64,000 bases of DNA from Azolla caroliniana (GCA_043228905.1 JBHGNT010000011.1:22180349-22244348); one strand, 5' to 3'. Shown: positions 12,601-27,600, numbered from the stretch's first letter. The notes: generated by a model from the letters alone, not told the origin. Made by a program: numbers and translations.

Positions 12601-15600
12601 ACAGTTCTAATGTTTAGAAATTTCTACCAAGTCTCTTGATCTAGTCTTACATTTGATTGACAAATGTTTGATTTTTCATGCAACATTGCCTGAAAATTTG
12701 CTTTTTAAGTGTTACTAACTGGATATCGTCTTGTGTGTTTCACCAAATATTTGCAGACTGGAAATTAATAATTTTTTTCTTGTTTATATAGGTATGAAAA
12801 GCTGCAAAGATGGGAGGAGGCTTACCAAGCATATTCTGCAAAATGTTCTCAAACATCTAATGTCCATCCTGCTTTGGAACCAACTCTAGGTCTGGTTGAC
12901 GCCAAAGTTAATGATTGTTAGCTTCCAGCATTTATTGTTAAGCTTAAGGGGTTGTAGACTGAAAGTGAGAATAATGATTAACCTCCACTGTTGTTGTAAC
13001 TGTGCATTTCTGTTTCTGTATGATAAAATAATCGAGGACACAGTAAAAGATGAAGAGATAAGGAGGTTGTAAGAAACTCATTGGAGGTTCAGGTTATGTT
13101 AGGAACAATGGCATGATAGAGTTTTCTTTGTATGGCATGAAAGGCACACTTATGTAGTCCAGTGCATAGACCCGTCGATGGTCAATTGTCTCCTTGGACA
13201 CGATATGGCTACACAAGTACACTAGATAGATTCACAAACTTATAATGAGGGGGATATGTAGTTTGACAATATCTCAATATTATTCTTCTCCTGATTGATT
13301 TGTTCTACTAATTGATGTGTATTGAAATATAGGAAAGATGAGATGTCTGGCATCATTGGCTCGATGGGATGAGCTCAATCTTCTTTGCAAAGATTATTGG
13401 GCTCGTGCTGAACCTGTTGCTCGTTTGGAGATGGCTCCTATGGTTAGAATTGTCATTCTTTATATCATTATTATTATTATTTTGCAACCCCAACAAGGTT
13501 TAACAAATAAAAAATCTGCAGGCTGCAAATGCAGCATGGAACATGGGTGATTGGGAGATGATGGGAGAGTATGTTTCTCGTCTTGATGATGGTGATGAAT
13601 GGAAGCTACGTAATTTAGGGAGCTCTACAAATAATGCAGAGGGAAGTAGTGATGGACCCTTCTTCAAGGCAGTTTTATGCATCAGGCATTGTAAGGTTGG
13701 CATTCTTCTAAAAAGAACTTCTGCATTTTCCATAATTGAATTTTCATATCACAGTGTTATCTAGCGTGGCACACATTTTGATTGGCCAGTATGATGAAGC
13801 TCGAAGCTATATAGAGCGTGCTCGAAAGTGTGTTGCCACGGACCTATCAGCTTTGGTAAAAGTTTCTTTGACATCAGCACACATTTTTGTTTACATGTTA
13901 ATCTATTGAACTGAAGTGTTGTCCCAAATGTTATGCCAGTGAATATTTCTGTTGCAAACTTTATTAATTGATTTTATACTGATTTTATAGATCTGTCAAT
14001 CCTAGGTTCATCTGTTTGTAGTTGATGATATTTTAGTTAGCATACAGCATAAAGCAGTATCATCGTTGTGTTTGGTGTATACTTTTGATCATTATGAATT
14101 ATTTAAAGCAATTGGTGTTTGTCCTAACATTTTTGTGGTTACAGCATGTCATGCAACCTGATCTATAAACTTGCTCATTGTTCTGTTTTAGAGGGTAGGT
14201 AGTCGTGGAAGATTACAGTATGAAAATACCTGGATTTTGGTTAGAGGAAAGTAGTTGTTGGTTACAGGATAAGCCAAATATACATTTACTCTATATGAGT
14301 CAGCTTCATCGAACCCATCACTGTACACCTAGTTGCAGTTTGGATATATTGCATTCTTAAGAGACATAATATCGTAGAAAGATTATCTTTTGTACAGTTG
14401 CTCGTATTACTTTCTGACAAATTGGAAGAGTTGCAGCCGTCACATTGATAAGCTGTGAAACTCATTCCACCTCTGATATCTATAAATTTTTCTTATGATT
14501 GATTTGATGTGCCCAAAATATTATCAGCACAAACCAAGATTATTCAGGTTTGGAGGAAATATCTACCAGGACTATGTTGATTTCACATTATTCACGCTTC
14601 CAAGGTCAATGGTTTGCTTGTATTTCAATTTCTGGGCGAATATAATGTGGATTTTCCTCATTAATATTAGGTGCAAGCCTGCTTTGTGCATCTATTTCTC
14701 ATAGCATATGTGCTATTCTATTAGTGATTTTAATATTGAGGTACTACAATTACTTGTGCTTGTATTGGATGGGGCGATTATCTCTAGTTGATTCTAATAT
14801 AGTCAATTCCAAGTGGAAATGCTTCTGTTGTATCTTTTTATTTCTTGTATATTTTCTATAATGTTTATGTTTGCAGGTGTTAGAGAGCTATGACCGTGCT
14901 TATAACAACATGGTGCGTGTGCAACAGCTCTCGGAACTTGAGGAGGTGAGAAACTGAACAGTCTATATGATATTTGAGAGTTTTAAAATTGATTGTATAC
15001 TATTATGCATGAATGTTTGAAAAACATTTTGCTAGTTGCAAAACACTATGGTCATAGTTCAAATGATCTATATTAATTATCCAAGACCAGACTACAATAT
15101 TTACAGTTATAAATTTTAATTTTTTGCTCTGCCCCAACTCCCTTCCCCTCAAATGTATGCTTAATCTGTGCATTATTATCTGCTGAATCTCTGTGGAATG
15201 TTTGGGAAATCTTGGTGTTAATGCCTACAGTATCTCTTGTTAATCTTTGGTGATTCTCTACTTAAGCCCTGCATATGCAGCCCTTATGCCCTTGAAAGAC
15301 AACCACAAACTAAAATTGTGGCTATTAGATACACGTGTCACACCAACACTTCCCTATGGAGTAGAAACCTGGGGACAGAGTCTTAACAAGGCAAATAATT
15401 GAAAAGATTGAGAGAGACCTTTAGTCTCAATGATTGCCCGCATGATAAGGACCAAGCATTGGTGCCCCATGATATAATCTGGGGAGAGATGGGAGCAGCC
15501 CCAATAATCATCACGGCATTATTCTAATAATTAACCAGTATCTAACGACTTTAGGAGCTCGCTAAATAAAGGTACTCAAAGTTGGCGCTTATGTCATCAA

Positions 15601-18600
15601 AACTACTTGCTTAACTTGGAGATATTCTTTGTTGGTATACTAAAACTCAACAATGGTTCATATCACGTGTCATAAACATAAATGCGTTACCCCCAGTCCA
15701 AAATAGGATGGGCCCATATAAACATGACGAAACTGGAAAAGAAGATTAAGTTAGAAAACAAAATAACATGTAACACCACCCAACATCTTTTGCTAGGAAG
15801 ATAGTCCACTATAAGACACCTTTTACAAACATTGGAGGATGGATTCCATCATTAGGACCTCTTATAGGGCAGATGCGAGCTTCTTCACATCAGTTAGAGA
15901 TTGTGGTTAGGCAGATAAGCTTAAGATTAGACCAAAATAACAAAATAAGACAAAACACTTTCGAGCCCATTAGCTGATGGTCAATAGCAAATTGTTGTGC
16001 ACGTAGCCCCCAAGTTTGTGGACCGTGATCCCTCCCGCCCATGTCATCGGCAGGTCAAGGCCATCATTACTTCCCTTGCTTCGTAGATCTTTGCATTTTG
16101 GATATACCAGAGATATTTGATGACAAAAATTACAATCTTTGTATCTTTATTTGCTTTTTGTTTGTTCTGAAAGGAAGACAGATTATGATATAATATCTTG
16201 TCTGGTCTTATAGGGCATTTTGGCCTGCTGAAAGACGTTATTGTGTAAACGCGTGTGCGTGTGCCTACTTGAGTGGGATCATGGGGAACCTGAACCAGGG
16301 AGGATGTGATCCCATGTGAGAAGACCCTTAAAATCCCTTCGTGGGTCACCTCGTACAGTTTTCCCCTTTATGTAAATTAGCATTGTCGAGAATAAAGGCT
16401 TGCTTTAGTCGAGGGTGGTCCAAACTCAGGCTTTGAGGTTAGCTCAGGCTTGAAGGCTCACTGTAGTTGAGGTTAGCTCAGATTCAAATGCTTGCTGGAG
16501 TCAAACATTTGTTGGACTCGAAGACTCATCAGAGTCGAACATTCATTGGACACAATGTGTCCTTAACGACTTGGCTGTTTGCCTTTTATTATTATATAAA
16601 TGCTTTCTTTCACATATATTCACTTTATGTGGCTGTATCTCTTTCCCCCTTTCCCCTGTTTCTACCTTTGGACCTGCCACATTACGACAAGGTTAATCTG
16701 TCGCTCTCTCATGCTACAAGTCAATCACTCCTCAAACACGCTTCTGTTAGCTCTATCGCGCCTACTCATTCTACAAGTCAATCAATGCCTGTGCAAATGG
16801 GCTTCTGAGTAGAACACTAGATCCGCCAATACCAATTTTTGTGCATAGGCTGTCTTGTGGACCACTATCTTGCCACTCCTGTCATCGACAGATGAAAGCC
16901 ATTATCTGCTGCCATAGCAGGTGCTTTTTTCGTTTTGGAGATGTCTCCATTTTTCAACTTTTGAGGAAAAAAATACAATCTATCCGATTTGAGAATCTTG
17001 ATTCGCTTTTATTTTTCTTTACATTTATTTGGTTTTGGTGTCTTGTAACTTTTATTTTAAGTTGTAAAATCTTGGTGGTCTTATAGGCTAGTTTGGCTCC
17101 TTAAAAGGTGGTAATATATCCTTCTTTTTCTTCTCTAATCAATAATTCAGTATTAAAATTTATTTCCATTCCTTGCTGATGTGACAGGTTATTGATTATT
17201 CTGTGATTATGCGATCTCCTGGTCATGGAAATGAGGGACGTGCCTCTTTGATTCGTAAAATGTGGCATGATCGCATACGTGGCACAAAAAGGAATGTGGA
17301 GGTAAAGAACAAGTGATTGTTTAGATGCTCTTTTAATTGCTTTTGAAATTGGGTTAAAATCTTCTGGAACTATTGTTACTGATACATGTTTTTCATATCA
17401 GGTATGGCATCCGCTGCTGGCAGTCCGAGCTCTTGTTCTGCCCCCTGAAGAAGATGTTGAAACGTGGCTGAAATTTGTTTCTCTTTGCCGAAAGAGTGGT
17501 CGTATTGATCAGTCTCGAGTCACATTGGACCTTTTGTTGGTATTTTGCTATTGTCTATTGTCTATTGTCTTAACCAAATGGTTGTAACTTCTTCTAACTG
17601 CAGTTCTTTTCAGGAGCATGATGATTCATCATCCCCAACTACCTATGCACACCGCCAGATTCCTCAAGTAACATATGCTTACTTGAAATATGAGTGGTAT
17701 TCAGGGAAAAAACCTGGAGATGATAAAAAACGGGTTGCAGCATTCAGTCAATTACAGGTATCTGTTCAATGCTATTCATCAACCTAAAGTTCATGATATT
17801 CCAGTTGTGCCTCATCTTGAATAGCGTAATGTGTAAGTGTTTGGTAGAAAAAAAACAAGAAACAAAGAGAGAAGAAAGAAAGAAATATTAACGTCTTTTA
17901 ATAGGCCAAAATGGCCTATAAGACCAAATAAGAGATTACATCTTAAGTGTTGTCTCGTCTTTGAGAACAAATCATAATAAAATAAATATTACACAGTAAA
18001 TATAAAAGTAAATAACATGAAAAGAAAAGAAATGAGGGAATCTGGTTTTTCGCACATTTGAGATCCTCAAGTTAGGTATATTGTAGCTTTTGTCTTCGAA
18101 AAGATCTCTAGCATAGGTCGATCCAGAATGGAAATGTCTCCGAAGCAAGGGAAGCACCTATGATGGCAGGAGATAATGGCTTTTATCTGTCGATGACAAG
18201 GGTGTCAAGGTCGTGGTCCATTGGGGGGGGGAGAGAGAGAGAGAGAGAGAGAAATTAACGTCTTTTAAGAGGCCAAAATGGCCTATAACACCAAACAAGA
18301 TATCACATCTTAAGTGGATGTAATGAAGTTTGTAGATGCCCTATCACACTGCGCAACACATAGGATATATGTATGTCCATTATGGTGGCCTGAGTTTTAA
18401 GAGGCCAAGATGGCCTATAAGACCAAACAAGAGATTGCATCGAGAGTATTGTGTCATCTTTGAGAACAAACAAAGCAAAATAAATGTTACTAACATTCTC
18501 AAAATGTGTGGAATAAATGTAGTGACATCACTAAAAGCTTTTATCCAGCTGACCTTGCACCAGCTGGGTCTTGGTTCTCTAAAACAAAACTGAAGAAATA

Positions 18601-21600
18601 GAAATAAAGAATACAATTTCACTAAATAGAAATAGAAATAGAAATGGTTCTCTCTCTCTCTATATATAAAGCAAGAATGTCTATTGATCGTATCCAACCT
18701 TATCTCATTACCAGTATGAGTAGCAATGCTTGTAGAGCCCTTACACTACTTCGCCCTCGATCTCACAAGTTAGGTATTGAAGTTGCATCATGGTATCAAA
18801 ATGTAACAAATTTGAAGACATGTAAAGTATGCAATGAAGGCATGGTAGAGGATGAATGTCACTTGCTCTTCACATGCTCGACATATAGTGCAATTCGTTC
18901 AAGATATGTTGACATACTAAGAGGGAGTGATAACTTAAGATCCATACTTAAGACACCACCTAGAAGGTTGAGCTCATATGTGTATGCTTTATTAACACAT
19001 AAAGACTTTGTGCTTCAACATATGAATACCCCTTCTTAGGAAGGAGACATATATCAAGAATGCATGTATACTCTGGTCCCACAGGTCAAAATTGGCCTCT
19101 TTATGGACGATAAAAATTCTAATTCTAATTCTAATTCTCTCTGATTCTGGAATCAGAATTGAGTATATGGGCAGAGCAAAATGGCTGCCGTTCAATTGGA
19201 CAGGCAGGCTTTCGGAAGGGTTTCACAACTTTGGATCACATATTCACCCTCCGGGCCCTTATTGAGGAGGGCAGAGCCCACAATAAGAGGATTTATTGCT
19301 GCTTTGTGGATTTCCGAAAAGCCTTTGACACTGTGCCACGTGCTCGGCTTATGCAGCGGCTAGAGGCCATTGGTGTTCCTATAGATATGCAATGGGGAAT
19401 CTATGCACTCTATGAATCTGTTTCAGGAAAAGTTCGGTCTCCTAAGGGCTTGTTAGAGGTGGTGGCCAGCACAATTGGCGTGAAGCAAGGATGCCCACTA
19501 TCCCCCACACTCTTCGGTCTCTATATAGATGAGGTATCACAGTACATAGAGAGATTTGGTGGTTCCGGAGCACACCTAGCAGGTATACCTATACAGATAT
19601 TACTATATGCTGATGATATTGTGCTGATCTCTGACTCTCCGGAGGGACTACAAAGACATCTAAATGCCTTAAAACTATTTTGTACGGACAAAGGTTTGTC
19701 AATCAACATGAATAAAACTAAAGTGATGGTTTTTAACACCACCCAAGCATGGGTAACAAGATCAGAACCAGAATTCTTCTTGGGAGAGGAAAAGGTGGAA
19801 TACACACGCTCCTACACATACCTAGGAGTAACATTTACAGGACCTAGGTTCTCCTTACAGGAGGCCGCTTGTGCCCGACTTTCTCGTGGATATGCAGCCC
19901 TGGGTGCTCTCGAAAGACAATGTGCACATTTGCAGTTCCAAGAGCCACGGACTAAGCTGTGGTTATTTGATACACTTGTCACACCAACTCTTCTCTATGG
20001 AGTAGAGACATGGGGACCGAGTCTTAACAAGGCAAATCATTGGAAAGATTTAGAGAGACCTTTAGTGTCAATGATTGCTCGCATGATAAGGAGCAAAGCA
20101 TCGGTGCCCCACGATATAATCCAGGCAGAGATGGGAGCAACACCTATAATAACCGAGGCATTGTTCCGATCAGTGACATTTATCCAACATCTTTGGGAGC
20201 TCCCTAAACGAAGGTACCCAAGGTTGGCACTTATGTCATCAAGACAATTGATTGAAAATGGAGACACTCATTGTTGGTATGCTGAAATGCAGCAATGGTT
20301 CGCGTCACATGGCATGAGTATAAATGCACTACCCCCGTTCCAATATAGCTTGGACTGTCCCCATCTCAATATGACCAAAGTGGAAAAGAATAGAGTGATC
20401 CGAACTGATATTATTAACTTAGAAAACAAGATAACATGGATCAGCCCCAAAATAGCACTTGGTACAAAGATGGCCCACTATAAGACACACTTCTTACGTA
20501 CATCGGAGGATGGATTTGTCATAAGGCCACCTTATATGGACATACATCTATCCTATGCGTTGCGTAGTGTGATAGGGCAGCTGCGAACCTCATCACATCA
20601 GCTACAGATTGAGGTGGGCAGATATACACGACTACCTCTAGAAGAGAGAATTTGCCAATTGTGTTATCAAGGAGTGGAATCTGAAGAACACTACGTTTGT
20701 CATTGTAGTGTCTTTTATGAAATCAGAGGGAGATACCATTGCCTCTTTAAACAAGGCTTTGGCCCACTACGCAAGGTAATGGAATATGAGGACCAAAGAT
20801 GCCTAGGACTTTTCTTGCTCGAGCTCAAGAGACATCGGGAAAAGTTGTTGAAGAATATAGCCACACAAGCTCATCCACAAAGAACAATCATAACTTTCTT
20901 TAGCTCCATCACTCCTAATGCTAGAAGTCAACCCCAGGATACAGAAATGGGATCCAAACCAAGATATAACAAAGGGGTTACGATTGATCGGGCAATGGCA
21001 ATTTGCCGTGCACGTAGGCCCCGGCCCCATGGACCACGACCCCGACACCCTTGTCATCGACAAATAAAAGCCATTATCTCCCGCCATCGTAGGTGCTTCC
21101 CTCGCTTTGGAGACATTTCCATTCTGGATCGACCTATGATAGAGATCTTTCGGAGACAAAAGCTACAATACACCTAACTTGAGAATCTCGCATGTGCCAA
21201 AAACCAGATTCTCTCGTCTCTTTTCTCTTCATCTTATTTACTTTTATATTTATTGTGTAATATTTACTTTATTTTGATTTTTTCTCAAAGACGAGAAAAC
21301 ATTTAAGATGTAATCTCTTATTCGGTCTTATAGGCCATTTTGGCCTCTTAAAAGACGTTAATATATCTTTCTTTCTTTCTTTCTTTCTCTGTACAATGTC
21401 TGTTAAGACAGAATGAGAAATCACATATTTCAATGTTTTGTTGTTTTTGAGGACAAACAGCCAAAAGAAATATATCTATACAAGTAGAACTGCCTAAGGT
21501 ACCCGAGAATCTGGTTAGCTAAACACTTAATGTGCTGAATCTAAACGAACTGAAATGTTAACCTCCAAAACATCTCCAACATGGGCTGATTCAAGATAGA

Positions 21601-24600
21601 GACATCTCTGTGAAGTTCTTCATTTTTCAATGATGAGGTTATGGTCTTGATGGCAGGGCACATGAATGCGACAAATTGCTAGTGTCTGATCTATTGTCAT
21701 GAGTAAAGTTGTGATGGAATGGTGTCGTGATGATTTTCGTCCATAGTGAGAAAACCGAGTGGGATAAAGAAAATGGGGATGTGCAACGTTGCACATGCAC
21801 TTGTACATTTGTATATATAGAATAAGATAACAAAATGTAAAGGGGAAGGGCATTAACCTAAGGTGCTAAAGGTGCTCCATGGAGTTTGTTAAGTGTAAAT
21901 GTGATGTGCACTTGGTGGACTAGATAGAGTTACGTGAAGAATAAGTGAAGGGAGTAATGGGCATTGAATAGGACAGCTAGAGGAGTGAGAGTTATGGCCA
22001 AACGATCTCAAGATTGAGATCAAATATTCTCCTTTGAAAAGGAGAAGGGGGTTTGACCACTCTTGTAATGTGCCTCACCCCTTACTACTATAAAAGGGAG
22101 TGAGGGGTCACTTGTCAAGGGGTTGCCCATTTTGAGAAAGAAAGAAAGAAAGAAAGATGTATTAACGTCTTCTAAGGCTAAATTTGGCCCATGAGACAAT
22201 TGGTTTACAACAATAGAGTATTTATCCAGTCATCATAACTAAAATAAAATTAAGTAAAAAAATAGAACTTAAACTAAAAGAGTTCTAGTAGTGTACAATA
22301 TGTAGTATACTCGAAAGTGACTATACACTAAGCCTAATTTTATTTCCACCCAAGCCTCTCGAAAAGAAGTGGGGGGTCAAAGGGTCTTGATGTGGGTTCC
22401 AATGTAGAGAGTGCCCTAGCCATGGCTTCTAGGCGGTGTAGCTCACGTTCCCTTATTTTCAATATTGCTTCCACATCACGTCGAGTTGCTTTGAAACCCG
22501 GCACCCGAGGACGTCTGGTTCTTCTCTGGTTTTCTGCCTCATCAATGGAAAGGCCGAGTGGTGCAAGTGTGTCGGCATTCGTTGTCTCCTCAGGTTCTTG
22601 AAAAACTGCATTTGTTACATGTTCGTGATCATTAGCAACATTATTGTCAACATTTTGTAATTTATTCTCTCTGTGTTGTTTTAGCTCTAGAATGTATTTG
22701 CCTAATTTCTTTATATCTAGAGTATCTAATAGTTTGGGGAGGGTGGGAGACGGACCAAGTATGTCTTGGTATTTTGCCCTTATCTCGGCATAGGTTGGAC
22801 CTTGCATGTAAAGTGGTACTCATCCTCTATCTCTATGTGACATAACCTACATATCCTTTCCTCCCTAGGGACTCCACTAGTACGGCCATTTTCAATCTCA
22901 AGTTGGTGAGATGATATTCTAAGTTGTCCAATGGCAACCCTTAGTGCATGTGGTAAGAATACATCTAGATATTTTGGCCGCGTGATAAAACCTAACTCAG
23001 AGAAGTGCATGAAGTGTTTCTTATAGTACGACATTTTAGATGGGAGTGGCTCTAGTGGGGTGATCCATTTACACCGAGTGTAAATTTGCCATATTTCTTG
23101 GCGTATTACTTTATTGCGGTTCTCATGAGAGATTAAGGTGTTATCACTCGTGTGGTTCTACCTAAGGGGAGGTAGGTTATTAATGTCTAGACCATTCGCA
23201 AGAAGCCAACTCACCATCATGCCATACCATGAGCTAGTATAGCCGGACTCATACAATGATCGAGAGGCCTTAAAGGCTTGATGAGATATTCTATCATGTG
23301 GTTGGCTATGTATCCTATCAATAAAGACTACAAGTTGAAAAAGTGCCTCTACTAGCATTAGGGGTAACGTGAACTCGGCCCTAATAATGTCATGTGGTAC
23401 AGTCGATTTGCTTCAGAGTTGGCGTGATAGCATCATCACCAATGGTCTCTCTAATTGCGTTCACATGAAGGATGGTAATCCTGGAGCCCAAACCGCTGAT
23501 GCATACATGAGGGAGGGGGTCACTAATGAGTCAAAGAGCCACCCTTTAGTCCGTGGCTCTTGAAAGTGTGCTTGGTGGCATTGTCTCTCTAGGAGTGAGA
23601 GGGATGCATGTCCTCTCGTGAGTCTATCCTTCGCTGCCTGTGTCATCGAAAATTTACTTGAGCGGGCACTAAAAGTGACTCTGAGATAGACGTACGATCC
23701 AACCACCTCGACTGGGCTATGGGAGATAGTTAGGTGACACTTAGCTCTAACTTGGGCCGATGTGTGGAAGATAAGGACTTTCGTTTTCCCTAGATTCACT
23801 ACCAATCCTCGTTGTACACAAAAGTCATCTAAGGCATTAAGGTGCCTCTGTAGGTCGTGTTCGGATTCAGAGAGCAAAACTATGTCATCCGCATAGAGCA
23901 AGATACGAACCTGCGTATCCCCAAGGACCACTCCGGTGCCTCCCTCACGAGCTATATAATCTGTGATCTCATCAATGTAGATCCCAAAAAGCGTCGGTGA
24001 TAGGGGGCAACCTTGTTTTACACCAATAGTGCTAGTGAAACGATTGGATAGGCCACCTGGGCATCGGACACACCCGGACACTTGTTCATATAGTGCGTAG
24101 ATGGCCCATACCATATCATCTGGTATCCTCAAGCTTTTAAGTCTATCAAACAACCGATCTCTAGGGACTGTGTCAAAGGCTTTGCGGAAGTCCACAAAAC
24201 AACAATATAATTTCTTCTTGCGAGCCTTAGTTTGGTCAATTAGGCATCTAAGTGTGAAGATGTGATCAATAGTGGAGAAGGCTCGTCTAAAGCCAGCTTG
24301 TTCAGGTGCACGAAGGTTTAGGGTCTCCATGTAGTTGCTAAGCTCTGCTTCCATTACTGCACCATATAACTTAGCAAGGGTATGGCCTATCATAATGGTC
24401 CTATATGTATTTGGGTCCATGGGGTCCCCCCCTTTATGTATGGGGGCCACTGTATTCATAGTCCACTGTGGTGGAAAACCCTCCGCAAGGGCACGATTGA
24501 AGATTAGAGTTAGCAAGGGAGCTAGGCACTCTCTCGCATATATAATGTGTTCTGCTCGCAATCCTGTGTGGTCCATGGACTTCCTATGTTGTAATTTCTT

Positions 24601-27600
24601 TATGACCTTCATGACCCTAGAGGTCGTGAAAAGTGTCCCCGTGGTAGGCCGGGGTGTGGAAGGCATTGGAAAAGGTGGTTGGTTTGGGATTTGGTAAAGT
24701 CTCTCTATATATGTGTGCCAAGTTTCGGGATCTTCGATGGGTGTTTGTGGTCTTGGCTCCCGTAGTCTCTTCCATGACGTGGCGCAATCGCTACTCATGA
24801 GCATATGGTAGAGTTCCCAGTATTGGGATGCCTCCCACGCTCGTCTCTTACGACGTGTCATCTTACGCATTTCTTTGCGAGCTTGTATGGAGGTAATACT
24901 ACCATTGAGTTGCGATACTGTAAGTTGTCTATGTAGGTCCCTACAATCCTCGTCATACCATTTATTTTGTGGCATTGATCCTGATCTACCTTGATTTGAG
25001 TGTTTTGTATATGGGAAACTGCTAGCTGCTGCGGAGTGAAGGATGTGTGTGAGTTTTGTACTAAGGCTTTCTAACGGTAGGGAGGGATCAATGGAGGGGA
25101 GATGGGCCTGAACATGTTGAGAGTATATGTCAGAGAGCTCATGTGTGAAATGTATTGTGGTGTGATGGCATGGTTGACTAGACTTGGTGACCTTAGAGAT
25201 ATCACATTTTAGCTCGAAGTATAAGAAACTATGGTTTGCGCCAATAGGGCATGGGGCCACTCGGAAGGAGTTAATCATGTGGGTAGCTTCAGGGCGCCCT
25301 ATTAGATAGTCAACTGTGCTTTCCCCTCCTCCATGTGGGAAACATGTGAGGTCTTCCGAGCCCGGCCACTTAGCTAAACCATTATATATGACCATCTGGT
25401 GCCGACTGCCAAGTTCGAGCAGATGATGGCCAAAGCTCGTGGCGTCTGCACCTTGATCCTTTGATCTACGTGTGGTGCCTATGTCTAAAGGATCAACATT
25501 TACCATTTCTAGGTTTCTATTCATCTGAAATACTGTGCATTGTCGGGATTGGGTTCTCGCATTGAAGTCTCCTACAAGAAATACTTCTCCTTGGGAAGAA
25601 TATCAGATTATGTCATCCGATAGGGGTTCGTATGGAGAAGGCCCATGTGGCATTCCTTCATCGACTAATCTCGTCAAGCCACTAATATTATAACGGGATC
25701 CTTTTGGGGGAAAGTAACAAATGGCGAAAAATACTGCATGGTCTTTGCTTGTGGAGACTTTCACCCACATAAAACGAGCTTCTGGGTCTATCTTCATTAT
25801 TTCTATCCTATTATGTAGCTCTCTACGAAATAGTATCGCGACACCTCCAGATCCCCTAGTAGTGTGTCAACGTGAGGTTTGTCTAAAAGCAAACTCCCAA
25901 CGGAATCCTTCGACCCGTGGGAGTCCTCTATTTGGGCTCTGATGTGTTTCTACCAAGAAAAGTATATCAGATACCTTTAGTATCTCCTCTAGGCGGCCGG
26001 GGTGTGCCCAGAGTGCGCCATTACAATTCCATAGGGTCATCCTAAGTGCAATTTCTGTCACATGGGCCACACGCCGTCAGTTAGTAGTGCGATCATTTAT
26101 GATCACTCGCCTGTCTCGGTAAAAGGCGCGATGGCCTTCTTTACGAGCTTGCATAACTCGTGGCATACAACTCTTGCGATGCTCAATTTGCATCTTAGTG
26201 AGGTCTTCATCGAGTTAGATGGGGTCCCCATCCATTCCTCGAAGGATTAGTCTCTTCTTAAAGAAAGTGATTCTAGAGTCTAAGTCTTTAAATTGAAGGA
26301 CTAAGGCTCTCTTCCTAGTTGTGTCACGCCCGGCCCTCCATGCTTTGGTGATAGGTAGGGCCTCTGTGTACCCTAACATTTTCCCAAGTGTTTGTGCGTC
26401 CTCATTTGGGGATGCACCTTCCTTGAGCCCAGTGACACGTACATTTAAGCGTCGGGCCTGACGCATTTTCTCTTCTTCAAGGGTGGTATTAACAATATTT
26501 TCATCTTTTATTTCTTTTTTAATGTTTCTTTTAACCACATCTACCCAACCCGTTTTAGCTAACTCTATGTTATTATTAACTTCCTCTTTAACTTTTTTAA
26601 TTTCGTCCTTTATATCCTCTATAGAGGATATTTCACCGTCTTCTCGAGATACCTCGATGTCCTTAAGTTGTTTTTTAAGGTCGATGTTTTTTACTTTAAG
26701 TTGTTCTATTTCGGCCTTGAGGGCGTCTTTTTCCTCTCTATCTTTTTTCTTGTGGGTTTCGGTGTCTTTCACCCATTTTTTCATATCCATCTCTATTTTT
26801 GTTAAACGATTAAACATATCTAAAAAGTCCTCCTTACTTATAGCCTCGTCTTGTATATCCTTAAGTTCCTTAGTCCGTCTAGACGTCATTGTGGTGTCAA
26901 TAAGAAAAAAAAGGTAAAATAAATGGGTTCGAGACTTAGCCGAGTTTGTGTGTGTGTCGCAATCACATCGGCATTTTGTAGCACGCGACGAGCACACCAA
27001 AAGAACCCACCCACGAACTCGTCAAGAAAAAGGCACTACTTAGGTCGAGGGTTTCTCATTTCGGTTTTAGGGTTTGTTTAGGGTTTCTTCTTCATCTTCT
27101 TTACTTGCTTATCCAGTTAGGGTTTTGTTATACCGTTTGGTGCGGCCTATGCGGCCTTGGTTGTAATCTTTTGTAACTCTTAATATAGCTTGTTGATCTT
27201 CTTGCCTTGTGGGCGTATCTTGATTCTATTCTATTCTATGTTTATGTGCTATTCTTCCTCTTCTCCTCTTGAGCTAAGCTTCCATTTCTTGTCTTACTCT
27301 TTCTCTTCTACTCCCTAGTCCAAGACCCCCGTGGTCCGGCCTCGGATCCTACACGCGCTCGCGGAATATCGCGACAACGGGGTAGTGTATTTATCCTTAT
27401 GTAGCCCTTAATTGATTTGTAGTGTAAGAGGCAATAGAGCGAAATATAGTTATGATGAAATGGGGATAGTGCATTAATATATGTAGTCCTTGATTGACTT
27501 GTAGTATGAGAAGTAATAGAGCTAAATAAAGTTGTGATGGAATGGGGGGTATTGCGTTTTTACTATACCATGTGACCAGGATCATTCTTTTATTTCAGCA

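Larger units (their letters stand above)
22137..27383 (-). mobile_element. LINE-C, near full-length non-LTR retrotransposon, inactivated
   Basis: Minus-strand element inside TOR intron 30. From its 5' end: a GC-richer leader (about 27383-26890), ORF1 (26889-26077), 36 bp, ORF2 (from 26040 to about 22340), a 3'UTR with hairpin-like block near 22165-22195, and a (TTTC)n tail seen as gaaagaaagaaagaaagaaag at 22137-22157. About 5.2 kb. ORF1 has one stop and ORF2 has five stops and a frameshift, so it is dead. The right edge is estimated from where CpG-rich sequence gives way to AT-rich LINE-A-like relic. Confidence 0.85.

Noticed and set aside
18655-21395. A single composite LINE spanning both fragments
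   Set aside because: The left part carries its own C-terminus, 3'UTR, hairpin block and TTCTAA tail identical to LINE-B, so it is a separate element from the LINE-A piece to the right.
26483-26917. 144-codon plus-strand frame rich in Ser/Leu/Phe, looking like a membrane protein
   Set aside because: Exact antisense of the LINE-C ORF1 coiled coil; the hydrophobicity is a codon-complement effect.
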